Shown here: in pieces, positions 47,931 through 60,360 of the stretch
Layout: every line of letters begins with the position of its first letter
Numbering within the stretch: position 1 is the first letter of the stretch
Assembly (NCBI GenBank): GCA_037957365.1
Contig: JARHVA010003167.1
Span: 2,058,501-2,122,500, forward strand
DNA length: 64,000 nt
Reading direction: 5' to 3'
DNA from: Torreya grandis
Taxonomy: Eukaryota > Streptophyta > Pinopsida > Cupressales > Taxaceae
Program-made: the position numbers and the translations under genes
Notes under the pieces: generated by a model
Databases searched by the model: none
What the model was told of the DNA's origin: nothing
The model's input: the letters and a program-made list of their open reading frames with translations, nothing else

Positions 47931-48763
47931 TATATGCACCTAAATCTACTCCCTTCATTTAGAGTCACTAATATTCCTATTAGTCAAAAATAATTTTGTT
48001 TATGAAATTTATCCCCTTTAATTCCATCCTAATAATCCCCACTTATAATAGCTTATATAATATCCTCCTTTCAAATTTATTCAATCACCAACCATAGTCC
48101 TATCCCACTTCTTTACTAATTATCCTAAATCCCCATTATCCTATCCTAATTCCCATTTACCTATTATTTAAGAATTTTAAATTACCAATTGCCCACCTAC
48201 TAGCCTATGTTTAGGCTCTCCTACACCCCTAATTCTTAATCCCTACCTAATCCCTATCTAATCCCCCATCTAATCATCATTAATACTAAGAATGATAATA
48301 TAATCCTATAAATATATAATCCTCTATATCCTCACCCTTCCTCTCTAGAAACCTCCAAATCTATAGGCTTCCAAAGAATTTTAAATGCCTTCTAATTCTT
48401 CATCCTTGATATCCCTCATCCAACTTTGAATATCATCCATTCATCTCTCCCTCTAAAATCTATTTAAACCACCTCAATCTTATATTGGAGTTAGATATTC
48501 TCATGTTATCTCTATGAAACTTAAATCCTTCATCAAATATCATAATCATGCCATCATAATGTCAAATTTTGAGTCTACATGCAATCAATTATCCATTTCA
48601 AAATCCTAGAAGGAGGCTAGATGAGACAAAGAATTTGATAAAATTTATCCTATATTGTGATTTTGATTTGTTTCCATAATCCTTCCAAATAGGTAGTTTA
48701 ATGTTTTGAGTTCAAATTGCATATTCATGTGATTTAACCAACTAACTCAAAATTAAGGCTATA
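47931..48763 (+). repeat. E 5' LTR
   Basis: TATATGCACC ... AAGGCTATA. Contains cactaatattcctattagtcaa and tctagaaacctc blocks shared with the 3' LTR. Confidence 0.88.
48307..48320 (+). promoter_or_regulatory. possible TATA box in E LTR
   Basis: tataaatatataat lies in the middle of the LTR, followed ~20 bases later by cctcacccttcctctctag. The 3' LTR has a shortened version (atatataatc at 58,261). Confidence 0.4.
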
Positions 48764-48766
48764 TTT

Positions 48767-48785
48767 TGGTGACCATGGTGGGACC
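48767..48785 (+). other. E primer-binding site candidate
   Basis: ggtgaccatggtgggacc follows the LTR after tttt. It is not the tRNA-Met type used by the other elements; it resembles the tggcgaccatggtggg-like sites I recall from Ogre/Tat elements, possibly tRNA-Arg. Needs comparison with tRNA 3' ends. Confidence 0.45.
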
Positions 48786-51700
48786 TTGCTCTCAATTTTA
48801 ACCAATTTTACTTGTTAGTGGTGTTTTTACCATCTTATAGGTTAGATTGGATAAGAACAAGAGGATATTTTTGAAGTTCTACATGCATAGGTAGAAGTTG
48901 TGACTTTACACTAGTATTGACAATTATGTAGTCAGGATTTTGTCCCTAAGAATCATGTTTTTGTTTTAACTTCTAGACTTTGACTGCTAAACATTTGCTT
49001 TGACTATGTAGGTTTTTGCCTTTTGATGTTACCATAACTAGTGAATTACGACTTTTCATAGAGAGTTTTTATCTTTCATATTGACTTAAATTTTTACCTA
49101 ACTACTGACAAGTTTACATTTTATAGGTTCCTCTCTTTAGGAAAAATCATGACATTGAATGTTGTAACTTTACCTTGGTAATTAAATTTTTGTATTGTTG
49201 ACTTCTCATTTTGAAGGTTCTAGACATAGGCATAATGTCATGTATTTATCTATTAATTTTAAATTTTCTTGACCTTGTATGACTATATTAAATATTTTTG
49301 TTGAAAAATCAAGGTTTTCACTCTCTATGTACAAGGTTCAGGAGGAAAAATAGCAATAAGTACCTGGTTGGCAAACCTCAAGCCAAAAAATTTCTAATCT
49401 ATGAATCACAGTTTTTGACCTATATGTTGTGATATTATGAATGATAATAGTGATATTATGATGGAAATTTTTCCATTTAATCTTTTGGCATACATATTTT
49501 ATCTTGATATTTTATATTTTTTAGGGAACTCAATAATTACAATCAAACATCCAACACCCCTTTTTTTGTTGTGTTTTTTACTCTAGAAGCATAATGTGCT
49601 ATTAACCCATATTCTATAAGGGATTTTTTTTATATATCTATGTGATATGTCTGGTGAGAAGTTTTAGCATGAAATAGGAAAGGTAGGAGGATCATCCTAA
49701 GACAAAACCAAACAAACCTTAGCGGTTTCCCATTATTCTGCAAAACCATAGATTACAACATTTTAAAAATCACTATCTATCTCTGTGAAACTATGGTATT
49801 GTAGTTTTAGTCATGATCTTTCAAATTTTGCCATTTTGAATTAATTTCTTCCATATGTTATCTTTGAAATTCTATATCATTGACTTAAGATATAATCTAA
49901 TAGAAAACATCTTCTATTCTTAATATTATACAAGGTTTTTCTAACCAATTTAATAGGCATCTTAATATCCATTTTAATATATCATCAATGTTTTAATATA
50001 TCATAGTCATCTAAAAATAGACATCTAAGCACCTAAGAAATCTGACATAACCTATATAGACATCGCAATTGAATCCACCAGTCAGAAAATTTTTACATTT
50101 TGTACATTAACATAAAATCGCTAATTGTGATTTTATTCTAGTAGCAATTTTGTCTTGTCAAGTTATGATCTTGCTTAACATTCATGGTTTTGCAATCTGA
50201 CCATCATGGTTAACTACCTATTGTAAAATCATAACTCATAAAATATATTTTTGCACTGTGTAGTTGTGATTTTGTAGTCTATATTTTTTATTTTACAATG
50301 ACTTTTGCCTTTAAAAATTATCCTTTCTGAGTATGTTTTTAGAGTCATTTTTAGTGAATTTTGAGTCATTTCAAGCCTCCCACAAGGTCAAAAATGACTT
50401 TGGCATTGAGGGCTCTAACTTTCAAACTCACCCTATATAATAATAGGGAGTGCATTCATGGTGATACTCCTATAACTCATAAGGGGATCTGCCCCTTAAC
50501 CCTATTGGGGACTACCATCGCTAGACCCCCACATCATGGACCACTCACTCAAAGAATTTATAGAGCCAAATCATGATTTTTAAGGGTGTTTTTATTAATA
50601 GCAATTAGAATAACATCTTATTTCTTTTAGGGCTAAATTTTGACTTGCTAACATCTTTTGTAAGTCATTATTTTGATCTAACATTGTGTCTTGTAGGTTT
50701 CCCTTAAATATTGTTAAATCAAACTAGTAATTACTTGTCTTGTAGGTTACCCTTTTATGAGTACTACTTAAACAATTAACCATTTTATTGTAGGTTGCCT
50801 ATCAAAGGCCTTATTTTCATTTTGAAAATAATTTTTTTAATCATTCACCTTCAAATCTTGTATATATCTCTTTTATCTTTTATAGTGTTGTCCTTCATCT
50901 TATAAATATAGTCACATATAAATATAATTAGTTAATCAACCTTTTGTTCTTCTATTTGTATCTTGAGGGCTATGATTGGTGTATTCTTTCCCCTTAAATC
51001 CTTATGGTTATTCTTTGTGGATCAAAAAACATCTATAAACTCTCTACCCATTTTATTTTCTAGGGGACTAATGAGAATTGATTTGATCACCACACACTAA
51101 TCCAAACTCCATGTTTTGGTGGAGTCCAAAAATTAGGAGAGCTATCATTTGACACCAAATAAAAATTCACCATAATGGGTTATATGGAGTGAGGGTAATA
51201 TAAACTCAAAAATATAAGGTGGATAGACAGCATCCTAAACTGACTTGGCCCCCACCATACCTTCATGTATATAGGTGATGCTACTAGAAACCTTGTATAT
51301 ACCTAACATAAGATCTTTCGACCATGACAAATGTATTATTATTGAAGTTAGTATCATCTCCTAGGTAGCCATAATGTGCAAATGAGGTTGAGAGGTTTAG
51401 ATAGATTTCATACTAAGTCATCATACTACAACCTCATGCACTAAGCTCTTTGATGGTGTAGGCATCATGTTACACAACCATAAATTTATTAATAATAGGT
51501 ATGTGGTTTTCTTGCTTGGATGTGTGTCATGTTAAACTAGTGTTGTTTATGAGTTGAGTCAGCCTTCACCCAAACCCATACACACCTTTATAATTCTTTG
51601 TATAACCCATTTTCTATATCCTTGTCATCATCTCTTTTTATGTATTATCCTTTTATACCTCCTTTTACACATCCCATGTTATCTCCCATTAACATCTTGT

Positions 51701-52708
51701 CTTAATTTATGCCTTGTGTCATTACATATACCTATCATTAGTAATATCATATTTATCACATATCCTAGTCAGACCTTGTCATCCACATCTTGTCCTACAT
51801 TATCCTAATCATCCCCATAAGTTCTTGTCTCATTCCTTCCATCCCCTTGTATATCCTTATCTTAAGCTCTTGTACATACCTCTATTCTCTTATACATCCT
51901 TCTAGTCACATCCTATCACTAGATCCACTTGTCATTAGTTCATCATTTCATCACCTACATATGCTTATCATATCTCATCATCCACATCTTTTCCTAAGTT
52001 TATACCCAATCACTTATCTTGACCTTTCCCTCATCACACTTATAGTCTAACCTCATCCTATCTTATCCTAGTTGGATTTTTAGGACATACCTGTGTCCAA
52101 ACCATCTCCATCATTATCCCAAATCATTTCATCATCACCTATCTATACTCATCCTTATCCCATCATCTTATCACCTTGACCATATAATCCTACCCCCATC
52201 CCAGCTTTAGGAAATCAGTCCAAGATTTCAAACTAGACCTCTTTTTTCCCATCCATATCATCTTATCATCACGATCCACTCTCACTTATCATATCATCAT
52301 ATCTTATACCTAGTCAATATCCTACTATCATCTCATCACTTTATCATTTTAAATCAAACAAACCCATCAATAGTCAATCTAATCATCTCTCATCAAAACG
52401 TCTTGCCTTTTTGAAAAATAGTAACCATCTAATCATCACCTTACTAGTTTGCATCTAGGCATGCATCCATTCCCCAGTCAATTTTTTTATCTTGAAAAAT
52501 AATCGTTATTTATAGATATTTATCACCTATTGCACTATAATTTTAAAATATAAACCTAGTCCTATATCCTCCCAATCATATTTCATCCTCATCATGACCT
52601 TATATTCTAGCTTGGTCCTTTGAACCTACTTTGTTCATGAACTCATCTCTAATATTTTATCTATATCCACATCATCACCATCCTTCATCACCCATACCTA
52701 TGGATTTA
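48786..52708 (+). other. E long 5' leader
   Basis: About 3.9 kb without readable proteins. The first half has ordinary composition, with many fragments of 'ttttg...ttttac' type. A more GC-rich patch is at 50,440-50,560. From about 51,550 the plus strand becomes very poor in G and rich in cat/atcc words. Confidence 0.55.
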
Positions 52709-54040
52709 GACCCTATCCTCGTAGACTAATACATCCTAACCAAAAAGGATGAATTCCTTTTGCAAACACTATAAGTGGGTTTTCACCTCCCTATTGACCT
52801 TGATCTCATTCACATTAAATCACCATCCCATGTCCTTCCCCATCCACAATCCCCTCGCTCATCAAAATCAATCATATAATTCTTAGATGTAATCACCCTG
52901 ATCAATCAATATATGGTAGCTAATAAAGATTAATTCCTTTTATTGTTATGGAAGATGGGTATTTGATTTCCTAATGATATTGACCCCATAGCCCTAAAAT
53001 CCCCTCCCAAACAAGTCCACCATCAAAACTTTTCATCATTTCATCCTGTTCCACAATCCACTAGCCCTATACAAATACCCATATCCCTCATTCATACTTA
53101 TCTATTGTCAAATCCTCCATCCTCTAATAACATCAATTTCAAACCCAACACTCTATCCTACCAAGTCCTACATCCTTTGTCACCCACCACCCTAAAGTTA
53201 GACCCCACTCTAATAGACTAATACATAGTTGGAAATAAGGATGAGATCCTCTTGTAATTCCTTGTGATGGGTATCCCAATCCTAAAATTTGTAGATTCCA
53301 TTCAACTCATTTCACCTCTAGGGAAAACCTCTTCATGTGAGTCTCATGTACATCCTCCATTCCCTAGTCATAACCCATCATCATTCACCTATTCCTCTAC
53401 TAGTAATTTGAATCCACTCTTGGCCTCATATCCATCCACCCAATCATGTCAACCATCATCTAATCTAAATTCTAATTCTTCCACATCAAAGCCAACAAAT
53501 GAAGTGGCTCCTTATACTCACCTTCCAATATCCCTAGAAGCCCAATTCCAATAACTTGTTATTGCTAACGTGACAGTCTATCCACCCATACAACATCTTG
53601 ATCCCACCAAGAATAAGCTCTCATGGTAGAAAGCAAACCAATAATATGAATATCATATAACTTTTGGTAATTCAATTGAATTATGTTCAAACATACATGA
53701 TAATGCCAAAGATATCATTGACCATGGTGAGATAGTAATTGAGGATGAACTAGATGAATCTATTTCCCTGGGTAAATAAAATGAGGGATGCGAAGATTCC
53801 ATTCCTAATCATGATCAATCCCTTCCATTTTCAAGCCATGTCTAAGACACTATACCCATCTTCCATGATCCCTCCATCATCAACCAATCCTCTATCAAAC
53901 ACAATACCAAGTCCCATAAACCTTGTCCTCTAACATCCCATAATCCCTTTGATAGACATATATTTTCTTAATCCATTATTCCTCCATCCTATCCATCTTA
54001 CCCATCACATCAAATACCCCTATTTAGAGGACACTTTTAA
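52709..54040 (+). pseudogene. E decayed ORF part 1, with three motif repeats
   Basis: One frame runs through this interval with stops but coherent composition. Three repeats start near 52,709, 52,886 and 53,190: each contains a Y-(I/M)-(V/L)-x-N/K-K-D block, then (F/I)LL and an MGI-P/F or VGF block, then (D/V)-(I/L/S)-(D/I)-x-I and a K/S-SP end. Pro/Ser-rich linkers separate them; the open part from 53,264 has 96 codons. The later part reads NSIELCSNIHDNAKDIIDHGEIVIEDELDESI-like acidic sequence (with breaks). I recognise no family. It could be an extra ORF of a Tat-type element or a captured gene. Confidence 0.45.
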
Positions 54041-54180
54041 ACAACCATTCTTTTACTAGAATTATAAATTCATGTACACCATAGCCAACATCAAAGCCAT
54101 CTGCATCAAGATCATGCGTAACACATAAGTTAGAGTCATCATCAAAAATATCATCTTTAATCAATATTGTAGTAGATTAT

Positions 54181-55266
54181 TGCTATGCATTCCATTTTTA
54201 AGAGACATCCAATTTGGATGATAATCAATCACCAGACATATCTTTTGATCCTAGTTAGGATGATGAATTCATAAATATGTTTTTATAAGATCTATCAGTC
54301 AAAGATTGTTATAGTGGATTTGATCCTACCTTGGATGTGCATTATTTAGAAAGACTTAGTGATCCTTTTGATATTATTGAGGAAAATTTCTTTGACATTG
54401 AGGATAGGGATCTTAATGACCTTTATGAGAAATAATCCTCTAATTATCCCCTTAATCCAGCACATAAAATTAATCATCTACCTCACCTTCGTACTCCCTA
54501 TGTCCCAATCGATGTCAGGAATGAACAGGAACATGCATCATTGGATTCCCCTTTGCATTCAACATCATGTGCCACAAATATAAATATCTAAGACCATATC
54601 CCAAAAGTCATAAATCCTGATCTATTCATATTTGACCCCATACATCAAAGTCGAGAAAAGTCAAATCATTAGCCTAGTGAAGAAATGTTTTCTCCTAGTG
54701 AAGCCCCAAATCATGCACTAGGGGAATGTCAAAGTTAAATTAATAATTATTTATCAAGTCAAAAATCAATTTACTCTGGTGATGCCTATAATCTAGCACC
54801 AAAGAATAGTCAAAATCAAACCCAATCAACAAATTGAAATAATGTTAAAAGTAATAATTGTATGACTGATCATCCTCTTAACATTTGAGTCAGAGAATCA
54901 ACAAATCAAAAGGTCTTGGATCCCTTAATCTCATGGCACAAATTTAGAGAAACCCCTCCACCATATCCAATGGTGTATGCAATTTTCAAACCCCATTTTT
55001 GCTCCCCATCCTGTCGTATTATCCATCATGATCATATCCTTCCCTCACATACGGTATCCCATCATCATAATCATGACATGCTCCCATCCATACCATATCA
55101 CCAATCCATGGGTAACATTGTCCTTTATAGAGGTTATAAATACACTTGGTTAAAATGTGTAGAGGATGTTAAATCAAGAATCAATAAAATCTACCAAGAC
55201 ATTAATACATCCAACATCAGTAACATGATCCTAGCATCATATATCTCCAAAATAGGTGTTGGTTGA
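54181..55266 (+). pseudogene. E decayed ORF part 2
   Basis: Another frame (one shift relative to part 1) with coherent acidic and polar composition: SFDPS, stop, DDEFINMFL, then CYSGFDPTLDVHYLERL and DPFDIIEENFFDIEDRDL. The last 116 codons (54,916-55,266) are open and end KYTWLKCVEDVKSRINKIYQ ... SKIGVG. About eight stops occur. No known domain is recognised. The consistent protein-like composition is the reason for calling it a former gene. Confidence 0.4.
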
Positions 55267-56171
55267 GGAACTAGATAGTATCAACAATCCTGTATCTCAC
55301 CCTTCTCTAATAAATTGAGATGTCATCCTATAAGAAAACATTTATACAATGGTTAAAACTAGTCTTATGGTGCTTTGGCCAAGTACCATGATCAAACTAA
55401 TTTTTAGTGTCATGGTAGAATAATATATTGTCCACATTATACCTCAATACTTGGGGACAACATCTATCCATCTCATCTCTTGTCAATTTACCATCCCTGT
55501 CCTATGTAATGGTCCATTGATCCTATGCCTACCCATCATATTCCATCATATCATCTTATCTCTCATTCCTTCTTGTCTTGACCTTCATAAGGAAGTGGAA
55601 GGTGTCTTGAGAAATGTTTTCAAACCATCTTGGCATATCTTCCAATGGACACTAAGGCCACTATATATATTATTCCTTCATAATGTGGTCATTGGAAATC
55701 CTTATCCCCCTTATTTCTTCATCCTCACCCCCTTTTTTCCACATCACCCTCATCCTTTTGTTATCCCATCCATCATTCCATCCATCCTCATCTTGGTTTC
55801 TAGGCTGGGTATTTCATTTTCTAGTAACCCCTTTCGTTTAGTATAGTGAATATACATAATCCAAAAAGCTCTAAAAAGTGAAATATTTCAAAATCTCTAA
55901 AAATGATAAAAATTTGAAAGATACAAAAATATTCCATCATGTCTTTTCGTATGTTTAAATCCCATCATCATATCCATCTCAAAACCATCTGAATCTCATC
56001 TTATATCTTCCATCTTCTATCCATCTCATATATTCCCATTCCCATATTTGGATAAAACATTCATTCTTGAATCCAAATATGAGTGGTCTCCCATCCTTCC
56101 ATATCTTTTAACTGGGTATTATTGACACACATCACCTTGCCAATGAATTTAATATAGCACTCATCACTTCT

Positions 56172-56325
56172 TTATCAATTCCTTTTCATACCTATCACCC
56201 ATCTAGTCACTCTTTTGCTAGGTACTTGATCCCATCATTTTCCTTACCATTACCTCTTCATACCTAGCACCCATCTAATCACTCTTTTGTTAGTTCGAAA
56301 GGTATTTGGTCCTATCATTTCTTCC
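56172..56325 (+). repeat. two-copy tandem repeat in E, ~80 bp
   Basis: ttcatacctatcacccatctagtcactcttttgctagg and ttcatacctagcacccatctaatcactcttttgttag are followed by similar (c/t)ttg(a/g)tcc(c/t)atcatttt sequence. Confidence 0.8.
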
Positions 56326-57103
56326 TCTTCTTTATATATTGGACTCATTCAAGGATTTATTTGTTAGTAATACTTGGTCATTTTTGACATTAATTTTCCA
56401 AATCATCTTCAGATTCAATTTATACACCAAATCCATAATCAAAGACCTTATCCCACAACCAAGGGAAAATCTAGTCTATATTGATCCTAATCCTAATCTA
56501 GGTCTCCAAACCCCTATCCAAGTCATAATCCTAATCATCATCCTATTGTAAATCCAACTCTACCTTATGAGAACAATCACATCATGTTCATCCTAGTCCA
56601 ACCCATCACCTAGTCACTTGTCCCATTATTAGACAAGACATAATGACATGGCATGCAAATATTTATGTGTTTTGATGTTTGAATTGTTTGTATGTATTTT
56701 AAATATTTGATTTTCTATATATTTTTATTCTATGTTGCATCATGTCTCTTTTTGTCTATTGGTCATTGAACGAGTATCCTATGAGGTCACCAAAGCCACA
56801 AAAATGATTATATGTGCCCTCGATGATGCAAAGTTTTCTATTTACCCATGCACTTTGACACAATATCCTCTTGATCATAAATATATCATGGGGTATACTT
56901 CAAGTTCCATATCTATTGGAGTGCTTAGACTATAATAAGATTTATGAAAATTGTGATGGCTTGATCACTTACCCCCTCATAACTTATTTAACTATCTAAT
57001 CATCCTTATTTCCCATCACTAATCTAATCCTCCCAATCCACTAGACTAACATCCAACCTTTTATTTCCCATATCATCATATGTGTCATATCCTATAATCA
57101 CTA

Positions 57104-57125
57104 ATCATCATCATCATCATCATCG

Positions 57126-57189
<64 letters not shown>

Positions 57190-57190
57190 G
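57104..57190. repeat. (ATC)n microsatellite
   Basis: About 28 ATC units with one ATC-to-GTC change near 57,125. Confidence 0.95.
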
Positions 57191-57865
57191 ATGTATTCAT
57201 AACTACATCAGCTTGAGGTCTTTTTAGACCATGTAGGTAGCACTTGGTCACTTTTTTAGTGCTCAAGGATAGATCAACCACTATCTCCTTTCTCCTCATC
57301 ATCTATCATCATCATCATCTCAATCATATCTTATCCCCCATATTTTGGTCACTTGATTATTCTTTTTCCTCTAACATCACTTACATCACATTGATTGATT
57401 TAGATTTAGGCTACATCCATCATTAATCTCATCAAATTAGTCTTATCCTGACCTAAAATTCTCCCTTTCATGTGTCCTTTCTTGGAATACATCTAAAAAT
57501 TGTGGCCTTTTAATCATATCATAATAATTTTATAGTTGATGCCCCCTTGGGATGTGTGGATAACCATGACACCCATCATCTTTACTCCCTATGCATATGC
57601 CTCTATCAAGGTCATCATCAATTTTTAGCTCACCACTCAGGTTGATCATCTTCTATCTCACACTTGGCATCCCATCCCCTCATCTATCCATTGCATCCCA
57701 CCCCTCATTTCTTCTTTTGAGTGGCCATCCATCTCATTCTTCCCTCCATGTCCACTTGAGGGGGCATCAGATCCACTAACATCATCTGATAACATTCATT
57801 CATGACATGGTTTTTCTTTAAAAGAACATTATTCCTTCCACATTGTTATTTCAAAATTTCATTTT

Positions 57866-57878
57866 AAAAATGGGAAAT
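57866..57878 (+). other. E polypurine tract
   Basis: aaaaatgggaaat abuts the 3' LTR start TATATGCAC and supports plus orientation. Confidence 0.75.
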
Positions 57879-58713
57879 TATATGCACTTAAATATGATCA
57901 CTTTATTTAACATCACTAATATTCCTATTAGTCAACACTAGTTTTTCTTATCAAATTTATCCCTCTTAATTCCATCTTAATAATCCCCTATTTCTAATCA
58001 CTTATCTAATATCCTCTTTTTGTATTTATTCATTCGACAACCATAGTCCTATCCCACTTATTTATTAATTCTCTTAAATCCCCATTATCCCATCCTAATT
58101 CCCATTTACCTATTATTTGGGAATTTTAAATTCCTAATGGCCCACCTACTAGCCTATGCCTATGCTTTCCTACACCCCTATTTCTTAATCCTTACTTAAT
58201 CCATATCTAATCCCCAATAGAATCATCATTAATCCAAATAAGGATTATAGAACCCTCCAAATATATAATCCTATCTATCCTCACCCTTCCTCTCTAGAAA
58301 CCTCTAAGTCTAGAGTCTTCCAAGGAATTTTAAATTCCTTTTATTTTTTCACCCTAGATCTCCCTCATCCAACTTTGAATCTCATCCAATGATCTCTATC
58401 TCCAAAATCTATTTAAACTACCTGAATCCTCCATTGGAGTTAAATTTTCTCATGATATATCTAGTAAAATTGAATCCTCCATCTAAAATCCATAACCATG
58501 CCATCATAATGTCAAAATATGAGTCTAGATGCAACCAATTATCCATTTGAAAATACTAGAAGGAGGCTAGAGGAAACAAAGAATTTGGTAATATCTATCT
58601 TATCTTGTGATTCTGAATTGTTTCCATAATCCTTCCTGATAATTATTTTAATGGTTTGAGCTCAAACTTCATATTCATGTGATTTAACGAAATAATTCAA
58701 AATCTAGGATATA
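57879..58713 (+). repeat. E 3' LTR
   Basis: TATATGCACTTAA ... CTAGGATATA, 835 bp; aligns along the 5' LTR with scattered differences. Confidence 0.88.
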
Positions 58714-58718
58714 ACACC

Positions 58719-59640
58719 AATTACCACAAATGAAGAATCACAATCAACTGCAAACACTTTGCTAAAATATGGTGATTGTTAAATAAGTTTTTCTATAAAC
58801 TTTTTTTGACAACTAAAATATATCTATTGCTTCTCTTGTCCATGAAGATTATTTTCCTCTGGTATAATTTTTTATTAGTGAAATAAGACTATTAAAATTT
58901 TATAATAACTTTCTATAAAAATTTGCTAAACCATCGAAGCTACTTACCTCTGTGATGTTCTTTGGGATAGCTCATTCAACATTTGTCTATATTTTTTATT
59001 CATCCATTCTTACACCATCTGTTGAAACTACAAATCCCAAAAAAAATGAAATTATTTTGTATAAATCTACACTTTTTCAAATTTGCATAGAGCTTTTCTT
59101 TTTTTACAATTCATTTACCATTCTCAAATGTTTTAAGTGTTGTTCTTTAGTCTTACTAAATATTAAAACATCATAAAAATAAATCACCACAAAATTACCA
59201 ATGTATTCTCATAGCACTGTGTTCATCACCCTCATAAATGTGTTGGGTGTATTAGATAACCTAAATGACATCACCGTCCACTCATATAAACCATCTCTAG
59301 TCATGAATGTTATTTTCCATTCATCTCATTAATGAATGCAAATATGATAGCACCCAATCCTTAGATTAATATTGGTAAGATATTTTGATCCTATAATAAA
59401 ATCCATCATATCATCCAAATGAGATATAAGAAACATTTACTTGATTATAATTTTATTGATTTCTCTACTATCCACACACATCCTCCACCCTTCATCTTTC
59501 TTTAGAGTGATAAATGTTGATGTTACACATGGATTCATACTCTCCATTACTACATCCTTCCTCATGAATTAAATAACCTATTTATTTAATTTTGAAGGAT
59601 TTTTTGGACTTATTTTATAAGTTATTTTATTGGGTAGAGT
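58719..59640 (-). pseudogene. D RNase H start and reverse transcriptase
   Basis: Just after E the sequence continues the RNase H of D (aattaccacaaatgaag, cf. A at 12,420). RT blocks follow to ~59,600, matching A at 12,700-13,350 in order, including the FDDI-type box near 59,180. No frame is long. Confidence 0.65.
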
Positions 59641-60360
59641 TGATCTTAGAATCAAGCCAATATGATATTTAATATCTCTCTTTAGTGGTAAATCATATTT
59701 TAACTCATCATGTATAACATATACAAATTATTTCATAACTACTATTAATTTTTTTTGTACTTCCACTACTTATTTGTCTTTATTGTTTGCTACTAATGCA
59801 TAACAACAACATATCATCTTCATATATTTGATAAATTCTTTTATAGTTAGCATGATATTTGCATGCCCTTCTTATTTAAGATGTAGAAAAATTACCTCCA
59901 TACCACTTTTCCTAAAATTATGTGTTCTTGGATCCGTCATGAATTAGTTTTTTTTCATACTTCCATGGCCTTTCTAATAATACATGCCATGCATCCATTG
60001 GTCTAACATCACACCATATTTCATCCTGATAGGTTTTCCATATAATAAACTTGTTTAAGCACATTTTATCTACCATATTATCATTTCATTTTTTTAAACC
60101 ATGAAATACGATAAGGATTAGGATGCTTTTCACAATACAAACCTAGTTCTCAATAATACCCTTAGAAGCCATATTTTTACAACTACCACCATCTATAGCT
60201 AGTTTGCATATCTCACAACCTAAAGTAAACCTTGTTTGAAATATATTTGTTTGTATCCATGCATCACCACCTTATGTGTTATGCACATGATCTTTCCTTG
60301 GAGTATTCATTATTATTCTCATCATGATATTTTCTCCAATATCTACTATTACAACTTTAG
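59641..60360 (-). pseudogene. D protease region, DGGS type
   Basis: Minus strand near 60,205-60,165 encodes AIDGGSCKNMASKGI. The flanks match A at 13,560-14,080 and B at 25,640-26,120. Confidence 0.6.

Larger units (their letters stand above)
55267..57878 (+). other. E 3' interior, G-poor
   Basis: No protein recognised; frames up to 131 codons reflect the biased composition. It includes a cctcaatacttggggacaac stretch near 55,441, reminiscent of sequence after pol in Tat/Athila elements, and the repeats listed separately. Confidence 0.5.
47931..58713 (+). mobile_element. LTR element E, non-canonical ends, no pol
   Basis: 10,783 bp with LTRs 47,931-48,763 (833 bp) and 57,879-58,713 (835 bp) and a perfect 5-bp target duplication ACACC (47,926-47,930 and 58,714-58,718). 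Removing it restores the D RNase H sequence aacaccaatt. Both LTRs begin TATATGCAC and end (C/G)(T/A)ATA, so they appear to end TA...TA. A primer-site-like stretch follows the left LTR and a purine tract precedes the right one, giving plus orientation. The 9.1-kb interior has no recognisable gag, protease, RT or integrase, so it is probably mobilised by proteins of another element. Confidence 0.88.

Noticed and set aside
51554..52050. Overlapping plus-strand frames of 63-86 codons rich in H, P, S, L
   Set aside because: They arise from the G-poor composition, which makes stop codons scarce in some frames; there is no coherent domain.
54359..54583. 74-codon frame starting MILLILL
   Set aside because: It is out of frame with the coherent acidic reading through the same bases and has a composition typical of a shadow frame.
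57104..57190. Regular ATC spacing considered as a CRISPR-like or satellite array
   Set aside because: It is a simple trinucleotide microsatellite without spacers.
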